From the NCBI RefSeq assembly GCF_023213175.1, contig NZ_CP093312.1, positions 1,612,001 to 1,676,000 on the forward strand: a DNA stretch of 64,000 bases, given 5' to 3'. Under the pieces are notes generated by a model. The model was given only the letters and a program-made list of their open reading frames with translations. It was not told where the DNA came from and ran no database searches. The stretch's first letter is position 1, and every line of letters begins with the position of its first letter. Made by a program: the position numbers and the translations under genes. Below, in pieces: positions 10,135 through 17,368 of this stretch. This stretch comes from Sulfurovum sp. XGS-02 (GTDB lineage Bacteria; Campylobacterota; Campylobacteria; Campylobacterales; Sulfurovaceae).

Positions 10135-10488
10135 TCAGTCTGTCTGCTTACAAGGTTCATCAGAGAGAAACTGCTTACGTACCCAGCCTCTTTGACCATC
10201 TGCATCTACTTTACACCATACCGGGTATTTCCATGCCATATAGCTTCTTTTGGTCGCATTCATCTCTTCAAGCTCTTTTTGTGTAACCTCTCTTAAACAG
10301 CCGAGGTTTTGGACGCACTCCTCTGTCCAGACACGGGTATAGATCTTTTTGGCTTTGCGGTTGGGTTCTTCACTTAATGTAAGGGATTCACATCTTTTTA
10401 TCAGTTTCACGGTAAATTCCCGGGGTTCTATCTGCTCCTCACCCATCACATGAGCAAACAAGAAACTTAGTAGCAAGAGAAGTCTCAC
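10135..10488 (-). CDS. Small secreted SH3-like protein
   Basis: Unrecognised 117-residue exported protein. A signal peptide of about 16 residues ends at HVMG. The mature part has five cysteines, which could form disulfides in the periplasm. The stretch PNRKAKKIYTRVWTEECVQN and the closing GQRGWVRKQFL resemble a bacterial SH3 fold, where a W-V-R/K segment forms the last strand. Its ATG overlaps the ttcA stop by four bases, so expression is probably coupled to ttcA. No function can be assigned. Confidence 0.7.
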   Translation of the reverse strand: MRLLLLLSFLFAHVMGEEQIEPREFTVKLIKRCESLTLSEEPNRKAKKIYTRVWTEECVQNLGCLREVTQKELEEMNATKRSYMAWKYPVWCKVDADGQRGWVRKQFLSDEPCKQTD

Positions 10489-11297
10489 AGCTCTTCCTCT
10501 ATATCATCTCGGTCCCAGCGTGCAGGGTCAAAAAAAGTATCATCATGGATATGTTTAAATGAAGCCCGGAACATTTTAAAGATATCTTTATTCTCTTTTT
10601 CAAGTTCAGCCAACCATGCTTTGGTCGTAGCTCTAGCATAGGGCATCTTTACCTTTTTTAACATGGCAGGGCAGGCTTCATCACCGATCACCTGTAAGTT
10701 ATTTTCTTCGGCAAAAGCACGAAGCTGTGTCTCTCGGGCTTGGATCAGCGGGCGTATCAGGTGAAAACCTCTGCTTGTTTTATAAATAGGTGCCAAAGCC
10801 CTCATGGTTCCATTATAGAACATATTCATGAAAAAGCTCTCTACCGTGTCATCAAAGTGATGCCCAAGTGCCACCTTGGTGAAACCACCCTCTTCGGCAA
10901 AACTATAAAGTGCCCCTCTTCTCATACGTGAGAAATAGGAACAAAATGAAGAGTTTTCCCTGATCGTATCATTTGAAATTTCATAAATGTTGGTGTCATA
11001 GACGGTATGCTTGATACCATACTCTTCACAATGCTTGCTCAAGAATTCATAGTGTTCATCCGGCATACCATATTTGACCGTACAGGCTTCAAATTCAAAG
11101 TGAAAAGGTGCGTGCCTCTGTATATGTTTCAAGATGTGTACAAGTGCAAGGGAATCTTTACCTCCGCTCAGTCCGACCAGTACTTTATCTCCCTCACCTA
11201 TCAGTTTGAACTCTGCATTGGTCTTCCCTGCCAACTTGAGCAGTTTTTTGCTTATGGGTATGCTTTTAGAAGCAGCACGTCTTTGATTATCGTCCAA
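10485..11297 (-). CDS. ttcA: TtcA-like tRNA 2-thiocytidine biosynthesis protein
   Basis: PP-loop ATPase of the TtcA/TilS superfamily that would adenylate a tRNA base before thiolation. The 270-residue protein has the PP-loop SGGKDS at 44-49 and the ALGHHFDDTVESFFMN segment typical of TtcA. Canonical TtcA binds a [4Fe-4S] cluster with three cysteines, two of them in a CxxC just before SRLRRG. Here that site reads CSYFSRMRRG: Cys119 is kept and the second Cys is Phe122. The third cysteine may be Cys209 in DEACPAM. Either the cluster is liganded differently or the target differs. It overlaps mtn by 11 bases. Confidence 0.8.
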   Translation of the reverse strand: MDDNQRRAASKSIPISKKLLKLAGKTNAEFKLIGEGDKVLVGLSGGKDSLALVHILKHIQRHAPFHFEFEACTVKYGMPDEHYEFLSKHCEEYGIKHTVYDTNIYEISNDTIRENSSFCSYFSRMRRGALYSFAEEGGFTKVALGHHFDDTVESFFMNMFYNGTMRALAPIYKTSRGFHLIRPLIQARETQLRAFAEENNLQVIGDEACPAMLKKVKMPYARATTKAWLAELEKENKDIFKMFRASFKHIHDDTFFDPARWDRDDIEEEL

Positions 11298-11988
11298 TTG
11301 TATCCACCATACTCAAAATGAAATCAGCAGAGATCTTTGCAGAGCTTTCCAAAAATGCATCAAAATTAAAACTTGCATCCATATCGGCACTATCCGAGAT
11401 CGCACGTAAAATAAAGAAAGGTACATTCAACGCATTACAGACCACTGCAACACTTGCCCCTTCCATCTCTAGAGCATCAGCTTTAAAAGTACTCTTGATC
11501 CACTCCTTACGTTCAGGGTCTGCGATAAACTGATCTCCCGTTGCGATGATACCCTCTTTGATAGTTAAACCTTTTTCCTTCGCTACAGTTTTAGCAATAT
11601 CACGTAATACGGTATCTGTAGAGATGCAGACATTCCCTTCTGGTACATACCCGAATGGATGTCCAAAAGCGGTGATATCCAGATCATGTTGACATAGTCC
11701 GTTTGCGATGATCAGATCACCGATCTTCAGTTCATCACTTATAGCGCCTGCAACACCCGAAAAAAGGAGTATATCACAGCCAAATTTTTCTATGAGCGTG
11801 GTTGCTGTTAATGTAGCAAAGACTTTACCTATTTTGGAATAGGCCACAACCACTTCTTGCCCATGGTAGGTACCTTCATAGTATTTATTATCACCATATA
11901 CATCCGTTTGTACATTCTCAAGTTTATCGATAATAGGTTCTATCTCTTCAGGCATTGCACCCATGATGGCAATTTTTTGACTTGTCAT
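11287..11988 (-). CDS. mtn: 5'-methylthioadenosine/S-adenosylhomocysteine nucleosidase
   Basis: Hydrolyses the glycosidic bond of MTA and SAH to recycle by-products of SAM use. Many Campylobacterota use the same enzyme on 6-amino-6-deoxyfutalosine for menaquinone synthesis. The 233-residue protein has Glu12 in GAMPEEI, the EMEGA motif at 174-178, and the catalytic Asp199 in RAISDSAD. The gene starts two bases after fabD and overlaps ttcA. The futalosine role is family knowledge from Helicobacter and Campylobacter, not visible here. Confidence 0.93.
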   Translation of the reverse strand: MTSQKIAIMGAMPEEIEPIIDKLENVQTDVYGDNKYYEGTYHGQEVVVAYSKIGKVFATLTATTLIEKFGCDILLFSGVAGAISDELKIGDLIIANGLCQHDLDITAFGHPFGYVPEGNVCISTDTVLRDIAKTVAKEKGLTIKEGIIATGDQFIADPERKEWIKSTFKADALEMEGASVAVVCNALNVPFFILRAISDSADMDASFNFDAFLESSAKISADFILSMVDTIGR

Positions 11989-11990
11989 AA

Positions 11991-12932
11991 TTATCCTAGC
12001 TTACTGATCTCTTCTATCGCTGTTTCCAACGATGCCATATCTGAAACCACAAAGTGTGGCTTGTTGGTTGCTTTACGGTTCAATCCTTTTAGTACACCCC
12101 CATGTCCGAATTCAACATAACAATCTACAGAATCATCAAAAGCTGCTATAGACTGCTTATAGAGTACAGGAGAGACCAACTGTTTAGGAAGCAGATCCAA
12201 AGCCTCTGCTTTACTGCTGTATCCTTTTGCAGTAACATTTGAGATCACTGGAGCAATAAACTCATCCTTCAACATCTCAGTGAGCTTTTCTGATAAAGGT
12301 GCTGTAGCACTCTCAAGGAGTGGACAGTGACTCGCGACTGACATGTTAAGCAACATCGCTCTTTTTGCTTTTGCTTCTTTCAGGACAGGTGCCAGAACTT
12401 CAAGGTCAGACTTTACACCCGCGATCACGATCTGTCCTTCAGCATTATAGTTCACAGGCCATACTTTTAATCCCGCTTCTCTTTGTGCATCACAGATCTC
12501 TTCAACCACCTTATCTTCAAGACCGAGAGATACCATCATCCCCACATCCTGACCGGCACATGCTTCAGCCATCAGCTTACCGCGAAGGTTCACTAGTTCT
12601 ACTGCATCTATGGCATCTATAGCACCTACGGCGACCAGTGCAGAAAATTCACCCAGTGAGTGCCCCAATGCGTAGACCGGTTTGATAGGCATCTCATTTT
12701 CAAACAGCGTATGCGCTATTGCAGATACAAGCAGGATAGCCGGTTGTGTAAACTCTGTTTTTTCAAGCTTGTCATTCTCTTCAAAAAGCAGGTTTTCAAA
12801 GTCTATACCTGTTCTTTCAGTGGCATCAGCTACCATCTGTTTTGCTATATCAGAATTGTTAAAAAAATCTTGGCCCATCCCTACAGCTTGTGAACCTTGG
12901 CCCGGAAATAAAAATGCACATTTGATTGACAT
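11991..12932 (-). CDS. fabD: Malonyl-CoA:ACP transacylase
   Basis: Loads malonate onto acyl carrier protein for fatty-acid synthesis. The 313-residue protein has the N-terminal FPGQGSQ motif, the nucleophile elbow GHSLGE with Ser92, and the catalytic histidine in SVASHCPLLES near residue 200. It starts at ATG 12932 with an AAAGGA element upstream and leads the fabD-mtn-ttcA run. A rubredoxin gene diverges on the other strand. Confidence 0.95.
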   Translation of the reverse strand: MSIKCAFLFPGQGSQAVGMGQDFFNNSDIAKQMVADATERTGIDFENLLFEENDKLEKTEFTQPAILLVSAIAHTLFENEMPIKPVYALGHSLGEFSALVAVGAIDAIDAVELVNLRGKLMAEACAGQDVGMMVSLGLEDKVVEEICDAQREAGLKVWPVNYNAEGQIVIAGVKSDLEVLAPVLKEAKAKRAMLLNMSVASHCPLLESATAPLSEKLTEMLKDEFIAPVISNVTAKGYSSKAEALDLLPKQLVSPVLYKQSIAAFDDSVDCYVEFGHGGVLKGLNRKATNKPHFVVSDMASLETAIEEISKLG

Positions 12933-12989
12933 ACGTGTCCTTTAGAAGAATTGAAATATTTTATGTATTTTACCATCTTTAAATTATGA

Positions 12990-12995
12990 TATGAT
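12990..12995 (+). promoter_or_regulatory. Candidate -10 box for the rubredoxin gene
   Basis: TATGAT on the plus strand lies 29 bases before the rubredoxin ATG. An overlapping TATGAT at 12985-12990 is an alternative. An AGGAGG ribosome-binding site at 13013-13018 follows. Confidence 0.45.
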
Positions 12996-13024
12996 AGTAA
13001 TACCAAACAAGCAGGAGGTTTATC

Positions 13025-13195
13025 ATGAGTAAAAAGTATATTTGTACCGTCTGTGACTACATTTATGACCCTGAGATTGGTGATCCTGACTCAGGTATTG
13101 CGCCGGGGACTGCATTTGAAGATATCCCTGAAGATTGGGTCTGTCCGGATTGTAATGTGGGCAAAAGTGACTTCGAAGTGCTCTCAGTAACATAG
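13025..13195 (+). CDS. Rubredoxin
   Basis: Small iron-sulfur electron carrier of 56 residues. Two CxxC knuckles (CTVC at 7-10 and CPDC near 40-43) supply the four cysteine ligands of a single iron. The intervening [14 protein letters not shown] and [15 protein letters not shown] segments are classic rubredoxin. A strong AGGAGG precedes the ATG by six bases. It stands alone on the plus strand between two minus-strand genes, so its redox partner is not shown by context. In relatives rubredoxins often serve oxidative-stress proteins such as rubrerythrin. Confidence 0.95.
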   Translation: MSKKYICTVCDYIYDPEIGDPDSGIAPGTAFEDIPEDWVCPDCNVGKSDFEVLSVT

Positions 13196-13204
13196 TCTTA
13201 TGAA

Positions 13205-14503
13205 CTATTTTAACTGCAGTTCCTTCTTGATCGCTTCGGTTAACTTTTGGAGTTCTATATGGTACTTTCCGGGATAGATAGGCAGCATATCAAGTTTATC
13301 ATAGACAAAAATAAGACTAAGCGTTTCAGCAAGCTTGAACATACTCTCAGCCCCAATAAGTTTTGCCTGTCTTTCAAGATCTATACAGAACTCTTTGATC
13401 TTGTTGATAGATCTTTGATTGACGATCTCCCTGAAATAAAGATCTGAACGGTCAAAAGTATCTAAGAAGGTTTTCAACTCATGGGCATAGGTCAATCCCG
13501 TGTGCTTTATGTTTGCTTCTCCTATCGTCCTGTCCAGGATAGGCAGGTCCATCCCTCTTCTTTTTTCGATCATCGCCTCAAGGCTCTCTTGTACAGCACT
13601 GCTTTGTTCTTCAGACTTTTCACTATCCTTATTGGATTGAAGGTATTTTTCAAGATCGATCGTATTTATCTTTGAGTGAGACCTCACTTCTCGACTGGCT
13701 GTTTGTATTTTGAAAAGCGATATGATCAATTCATAAACACTCTCTTCTGTCACCGGTTTGATCAAATTGGTAGAAACGCTGATCATTTTACGCTCTGTAA
13801 TATGCGCATCTTGAAGCAGTACATACTTAAGAGGTATGTTCTGCTGTATACGGGCGATCAAATGTTCAAACTCTTCGGTATTAAGGTGATCGTCCACAAT
13901 TAAAATATCATAAGGAGTCAGATCATTACCCTGTGCTTTAAAAGCATCAAACCCCACATCCACATCATACAGAAAATACTTAAACATTTTTTCAATGCTG
14001 TGTGCTATGGCTTCATTCTCACAGATCAATAAAACCTTTTTCCCTAACATAGAGATATCCGGCAATCTATAATGCCTTCTATGACCCAATTCGCTGATCT
14101 TGAACGGTAGGTTTATATGTATATCCGCATCATCCTCATACACAATCTCTCCCTCAAGTATCTCAATGGCATCATGCAAATCGGTTTCCAGGAATTGCCG
14201 TATCTTCTCTTTTTCAATATGTATATCATTGATTGTAAAGGAGATAAACTCTTCGTACAGAAAATCTTCAGGTGCATCCAAAGAGAGTACTATCTCTTTT
14301 TCATCGGTATTCTGACAAACAAAGGTGAGCACTTTATTAAGTACACGCAGCAAGACATCAGGATCCCCTCTCAATTCTCTAGGTATAGTTGCTTCCATAT
14401 CATAAATAAGTTCAATATTTTTTTCTTCTCTGATTGTTTCTACAGAAGAAAACAGAGTCATCAAAACAATATTAATATCAAAAAGTTTTTCTATCTTATG
14501 CAT
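13205..14503 (-). CDS. Degenerate hybrid kinase: vestigial HATPase, receiver and HPt-like domains
   Basis: A 432-residue cytoplasmic protein that looks like a two-component hybrid with lost catalytic parts. Residues 15-135 resemble the end of a DHp domain plus an HATPase N-box (RELRGDPDVLLRVLNKVL), but no H-box histidine or G-boxes are visible. Residues 155-275 form a receiver with YDILIVDD, carrying the phospho-acceptor-type Asp, and a conserved Lys in NLIKPV. The acidic pair at its first loop is reduced to CENEA. The C-terminal helices (ERQAKLIGAESMFKLAETL) look like an HPt bundle without the phosphorylatable His. GGAGG lies just upstream of the ATG. Function unknown; a phosphorylation-blind adaptor is one possibility. 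Confidence 0.7.
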   Translation of the reverse strand: MHKIEKLFDINIVLMTLFSSVETIREEKNIELIYDMEATIPRELRGDPDVLLRVLNKVLTFVCQNTDEKEIVLSLDAPEDFLYEEFISFTINDIHIEKEKIRQFLETDLHDAIEILEGEIVYEDDADIHINLPFKISELGHRRHYRLPDISMLGKKVLLICENEAIAHSIEKMFKYFLYDVDVGFDAFKAQGNDLTPYDILIVDDHLNTEEFEHLIARIQQNIPLKYVLLQDAHITERKMISVSTNLIKPVTEESVYELIISLFKIQTASREVRSHSKINTIDLEKYLQSNKDSEKSEEQSSAVQESLEAMIEKRRGMDLPILDRTIGEANIKHTGLTYAHELKTFLDTFDRSDLYFREIVNQRSINKIKEFCIDLERQAKLIGAESMFKLAETLSLIFVYDKLDMLPIYPGKYHIELQKLTEAIKKELQLK

Positions 14504-14630
14504 GTTAGCCTCCAGAAATCATACAAATCATCATATCAAAATATCTTATAAATTTACATTTTCATAGGATATATTTTACTCTGTAAGTGGTTAATTCTGT
14601 ATAAAAAGGGTTTGGAGGAAAGGAGTAGAT

Positions 14631-14675
14631 ATGCGCTGTTTGAGCGACATAGCGCTATCTTTGATTCAAAGATAG
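14631..14675 (+). other. Possible 14-codon micro-ORF with strong ribosome-binding site
   Basis: ATG at 14631 follows the purine tract GGAGGAAAGGAG at 14614-14625 with ideal spacing and encodes MRCLSDIALSLIQR. Its 3' half coincides with the hairpin at 14654-14676. It lies in the 189-base gap between slyD and the degenerate kinase gene, antisense to the general transcription direction. It may be coincidence. Confidence 0.2.
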
Positions 14676-14676
14676 C
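14654..14676. terminator. Perfect 9-bp hairpin downstream of slyD
   Basis: GCTATCTTT and AAAGATAGC flank a five-base loop. The hairpin lies 17-39 bases past the slyD stop and is a likely transcript end for slyD, though no U-tract follows on the minus strand. Confidence 0.45.
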
Positions 14677-14692
14677 ACTGAAGAATGAAGGA

Positions 14693-15208
14693 TTAGTGAC
14701 AACCACATCCTGAACCACAGCTACCGCCAGCTGCAGGTGCACCGCCAACTACACCAGATGATACTTCATCCGCAGTTGCTTCTCTTGCACTTAACACAGT
14801 TACTGAGAACATCAGGTCTTTACCAGCCAATGGGTGGTTAAAATCAACATTCACTTCTTTATCATCAAAAGATTTTACTGTAACTTGTACAGTCTGACCA
14901 TCTTGACCTTGACCATAAAGTGTCATACCTTCTACAAGATCTACACCCTCGAACTGTTCGATAGGAAGTGTTTGAATTGCTTCCGGATTTACATCACCGT
15001 ATGCATCTGCAGCAGCAACCATAATGTCTCCGCTTTCACCTTGAGCCATACCTACAAGTGCATTCTCAAGACCTGGAATGATCTGTCCTTTTCCAATGAT
15101 GAACTCTAGTGGTGCACCACCTTTATTGCTGTCTACAACCTCTGTTGTACCTGCTTGTTTTACTTCGTATTCGATACCGACTACACAGTTTTCGTTTGTT
15201 ACTGTCAT
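14693..15208 (-). CDS. slyD: FKBP-type peptidyl-prolyl isomerase SlyD
   Basis: Cytoplasmic prolyl isomerase and metallochaperone. The 171-residue protein has the SlyD layout: split FKBP domain (PLEFIIGKGQIIPGLENAL) interrupted by an insert-in-flap domain, then closing with VDFNHPLAGKDLMFSVTVL. The C-terminus SCGSGCGCH is a Cys/His metal-binding tail. In E. coli and Helicobacter this tail delivers nickel to hydrogenase or urease. The tail here is short but has the expected chemistry. It appears to be a single-gene unit. Confidence 0.94.
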   Translation of the reverse strand: MTVTNENCVVGIEYEVKQAGTTEVVDSNKGGAPLEFIIGKGQIIPGLENALVGMAQGESGDIMVAAADAYGDVNPEAIQTLPIEQFEGVDLVEGMTLYGQGQDGQTVQVTVKSFDDKEVNVDFNHPLAGKDLMFSVTVLSAREATADEVSSGVVGGAPAAGGSCGSGCGCH

Positions 15209-15264
15209 AATGTTTCCTATATATTAGATTTGTGCTATTCTAACTAATCAAACTTTAGTGAGCC

Positions 15265-15381
15265 TTAGGTAAGAGATATTTTTTCTCTTATTTGCCATGA
15301 AGCAAAGGTCTTGCAGTATAGGTCAATCATTCTGCTATCTATCTCAGGACTACCTGTATCAATGTCATAGAAGAGGTGTTT
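15265..15381 (-). pseudogene. Open in-frame stretch after the L,D-transpeptidase stop codon
   Basis: Immediately after the TAA of the L,D-transpeptidase gene the same frame stays open for 38 more codons, ending at TAA 15265-15267. It includes the protein-like segment LFYDIDTGSPEIDSR. No ribosome-binding site or convincing start is present. It could be the eroded end of a longer ancestral protein or a chance open frame; I do not recognise the sequence. Confidence 0.25.
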
Positions 15382-15960
15382 TTACCTTTTCCCGTAGATT
15401 TTGCTCAAGTCCTCTTTGGCAAAAGGCATATAGGTATGTCTGGTGATGACCACTTTTGTTTGATAGTTGGACCAGTGATAGATCACAGGTACATCCTTAG
15501 GGTCTATATGTATACAACCATGTGACAGCCAGTCCACACTCCCCTTATGCAGAGCATGTCCTCTTTTAGTAAACTTCATCATATAATCCATGTTATTCAC
15601 ACCGCTCTCATCAGGAAAATCCTTGGACATATGATAACGCTTCTTCTGAAAGATCGTGAAAATGCCAGAAGGGCTTCTAAACTCTGGGGCACCCGAAGTG
15701 ACCGGTCCGCTCCACCATACCGTACCATCACGGTCCACAGCATAAAAACGTCCGTCACTCCCACGTTCACGTACAGAGACCACGATAAAATTCTTTCCTG
15801 TGAGATCAACGATCTTTTCACTCTCATCTTTAATCTGTTTAAAAACCGTTTTAGCGACAGGCATCGTCTCTGTTCCTATAGGTGGCAGTATTTCAACCTC
15901 ATCACCTGCCATGCCTGCGGTCACCAAAGTCATAACAATGAAGAGGATTTTAAACATCAT
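15382..15960 (-). CDS. L,D-transpeptidase (YkuD family)
   Basis: Periplasmic enzyme of 192 residues predicted to make 3-3 peptidoglycan cross-links or attach proteins to peptidoglycan. A signal peptide spans about residues 1-18. The YkuD domain starts near FIVVSVRERGSDGRFYA. It contains His138 in HALHKG and the catalytic SHGC at 146-149, with Cys149 as nucleophile. Two start codons (15960 or 15957) are equally possible. It lies six bases after cpoB, so it may be transcribed with the tolB-pal-cpoB unit and act on the same envelope layer. Confidence 0.92.
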   Translation of the reverse strand: MMFKILFIVMTLVTAGMAGDEVEILPPIGTETMPVAKTVFKQIKDESEKIVDLTGKNFIVVSVRERGSDGRFYAVDRDGTVWWSGPVTSGAPEFRSPSGIFTIFQKKRYHMSKDFPDESGVNNMDYMMKFTKRGHALHKGSVDWLSHGCIHIDPKDVPVIYHWSNYQTKVVITRHTYMPFAKEDLSKIYGKR

Positions 15961-15966
15961 ATGGTC

Positions 15967-16782
15967 CTAAAGTTTTTTCAATCTATCTTTAGCGATCTTT
16001 GCTGTTTTCTTTCCCTTATAGTTCTCTATGATATTCTCATAAAATGCTTTTGCCTGGCCTTTGTCACCAGTCTCTTCAAGCGAAACAGCAGTATGAAGAA
16101 GCAGTGTATCTATATAGGAAGCCTTGTCGTAAATACCTGCACTCTTTTTAAAATAGAATATTGCATCTTCATACTTCTTGGTATAGTAGGCTATTTCTCC
16201 CAGGTAATAGTTTGATGCGGCAGGCTTATAGCCTTTTGTATCGGTTATCGTAAATCTTTTCTCCGCTTCATCATAACGTTTTTTAACAAAATAGCGTACC
16301 GCTTCACTATAAAGCTGTGCATTACTTTTACCCTCAATGGATTCACTCTTCGGAGGAAGTGTTTTTGTGGTGTTTTTTACCTGATTTGTCTTGCCCAAAG
16401 CACTTTGCAACTCTTCTTTACTCACATAGTTCGCATTGATCTCGTCGATCATTGCCGCTAACTTTTGAAGCAATGCCGTGTTAGATGAACCATTTGTCTC
16501 CATAGAAGAGGCCTTATTAGCCCCTCCAGACTGCTGCAGTTCATGAATAGATGCGCTCAAGCCCTCTATGATTGTCGTGAGTCCGTCTATTCTTTCATTT
16601 TGCTGGGCTATTTGCTGCTGTAGGGAAGCCAAGCTTGCGTTACTACTTTCTGTGGTTTGTACATTTTCCGTAGATTCATCCGTCCCAAACCCATACACAG
16701 AAGGTTCGGCATAGACAGACACTGTACTTGCAAAGATCATACAAACACACGGTACTGCAATCTTCTTTAGTATACCTCTCAT
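15967..16782 (-). CDS. cpoB: Tol-Pal-associated periplasmic protein CpoB/YbgF
   Basis: Periplasmic coordinator that links outer-membrane constriction to peptidoglycan synthesis. The 271-residue protein has a signal peptide ending near VYAEP, a trimerising coiled coil at about 50-85 (LASLQQQIAQQNERIDGL), and three TPR-like repeats in the C-terminal 120 residues (AQLYSEAVRYFVKKRYDEAE). Length and layout match the family. It sits seven bases after pal, the standard tolB-pal-cpoB order. Confidence 0.92.
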   Translation of the reverse strand: MRGILKKIAVPCVCMIFASTVSVYAEPSVYGFGTDESTENVQTTESSNASLASLQQQIAQQNERIDGLTTIIEGLSASIHELQQSGGANKASSMETNGSSNTALLQKLAAMIDEINANYVSKEELQSALGKTNQVKNTTKTLPPKSESIEGKSNAQLYSEAVRYFVKKRYDEAEKRFTITDTKGYKPAASNYYLGEIAYYTKKYEDAIFYFKKSAGIYDKASYIDTLLLHTAVSLEETGDKGQAKAFYENIIENYKGKKTAKIAKDRLKKL

Positions 16783-16789
16783 CTCTAGC

Positions 16790-17305
16790 CTACTTTATTA
16801 AACGTAAGTCAACTCTTCTGTTTCGCTGATAACAACTGTCACTCGTTTCAGTACATACAGCATTACTCTCACCAAAGCTTACAAGTACCATTCTACTCGG
16901 ATCTATCCCTTGTGCTGCAATACTGTCTTTTACTGCTTTGGCACGCTTTAAGCCCAGGGCATAATTGTACTCATCTGTACCAAACTCATCACAGTTACCT
17001 TCTATTTTTATTTTAGAGGCTGCTGTATTGGCAACCTCTATATTTTGGTTCATATTGTTTTCCATATCCGGAGAGATCGAATAGTCTGCAAAACCGAAAT
17101 AGATACTTTTGAAGCCATCGCTACTGCTGTTATAATTTGCAGTAGAACCTGTACCGTATGCATTTTCATCTATACTGACCGTATCACCTTCGATATGGTT
17201 TGCATCAGTAATATTGTTTTTAGCTGCCAGATCAGGTGCAGGCTGTGCACATCCGATCAAAAGTAATGAAATGAGCGATGTCGTTAAAAGTAGTTTATGT
17301 GTCAT
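16790..17305 (-). CDS. pal: Peptidoglycan-associated lipoprotein
   Basis: Outer-membrane lipoprotein that binds peptidoglycan and TolB. The 171-residue precursor has lipobox LIGC with Cys19. The C-terminal OmpA-like domain contains IEGNCDEFGTDEYNYALGLK, where the Asp and following Arg of the family contact diaminopimelate, and closes with RRVDLRL. An unusual extra cysteine pair (NAVCTETSDSCYQ) could form a disulfide in the OmpA domain. It lies between tolB and cpoB. Confidence 0.95.
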   Translation of the reverse strand: MTHKLLLTTSLISLLLIGCAQPAPDLAAKNNITDANHIEGDTVSIDENAYGTGSTANYNSSSDGFKSIYFGFADYSISPDMENNMNQNIEVANTAASKIKIEGNCDEFGTDEYNYALGLKRAKAVKDSIAAQGIDPSRMVLVSFGESNAVCTETSDSCYQRNRRVDLRLIK

Positions 17306-17368
17306 TATGTATCCTTTTTATTAAATAGTCTCAGAGCAGTTACTAAATAACTTCCTGAAAAAAATATA

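Noticed and set aside
13184-13220. Terminator between rubredoxin and the degenerate kinase gene
   Set aside because: ATAGT and ACTAT pair over only five bases before TTTT; too weak to call.
15547-16215. 222-residue open frame opposite the L,D-transpeptidase and cpoB
   Set aside because: It is antisense to two well-supported genes and has no recognisable domain.
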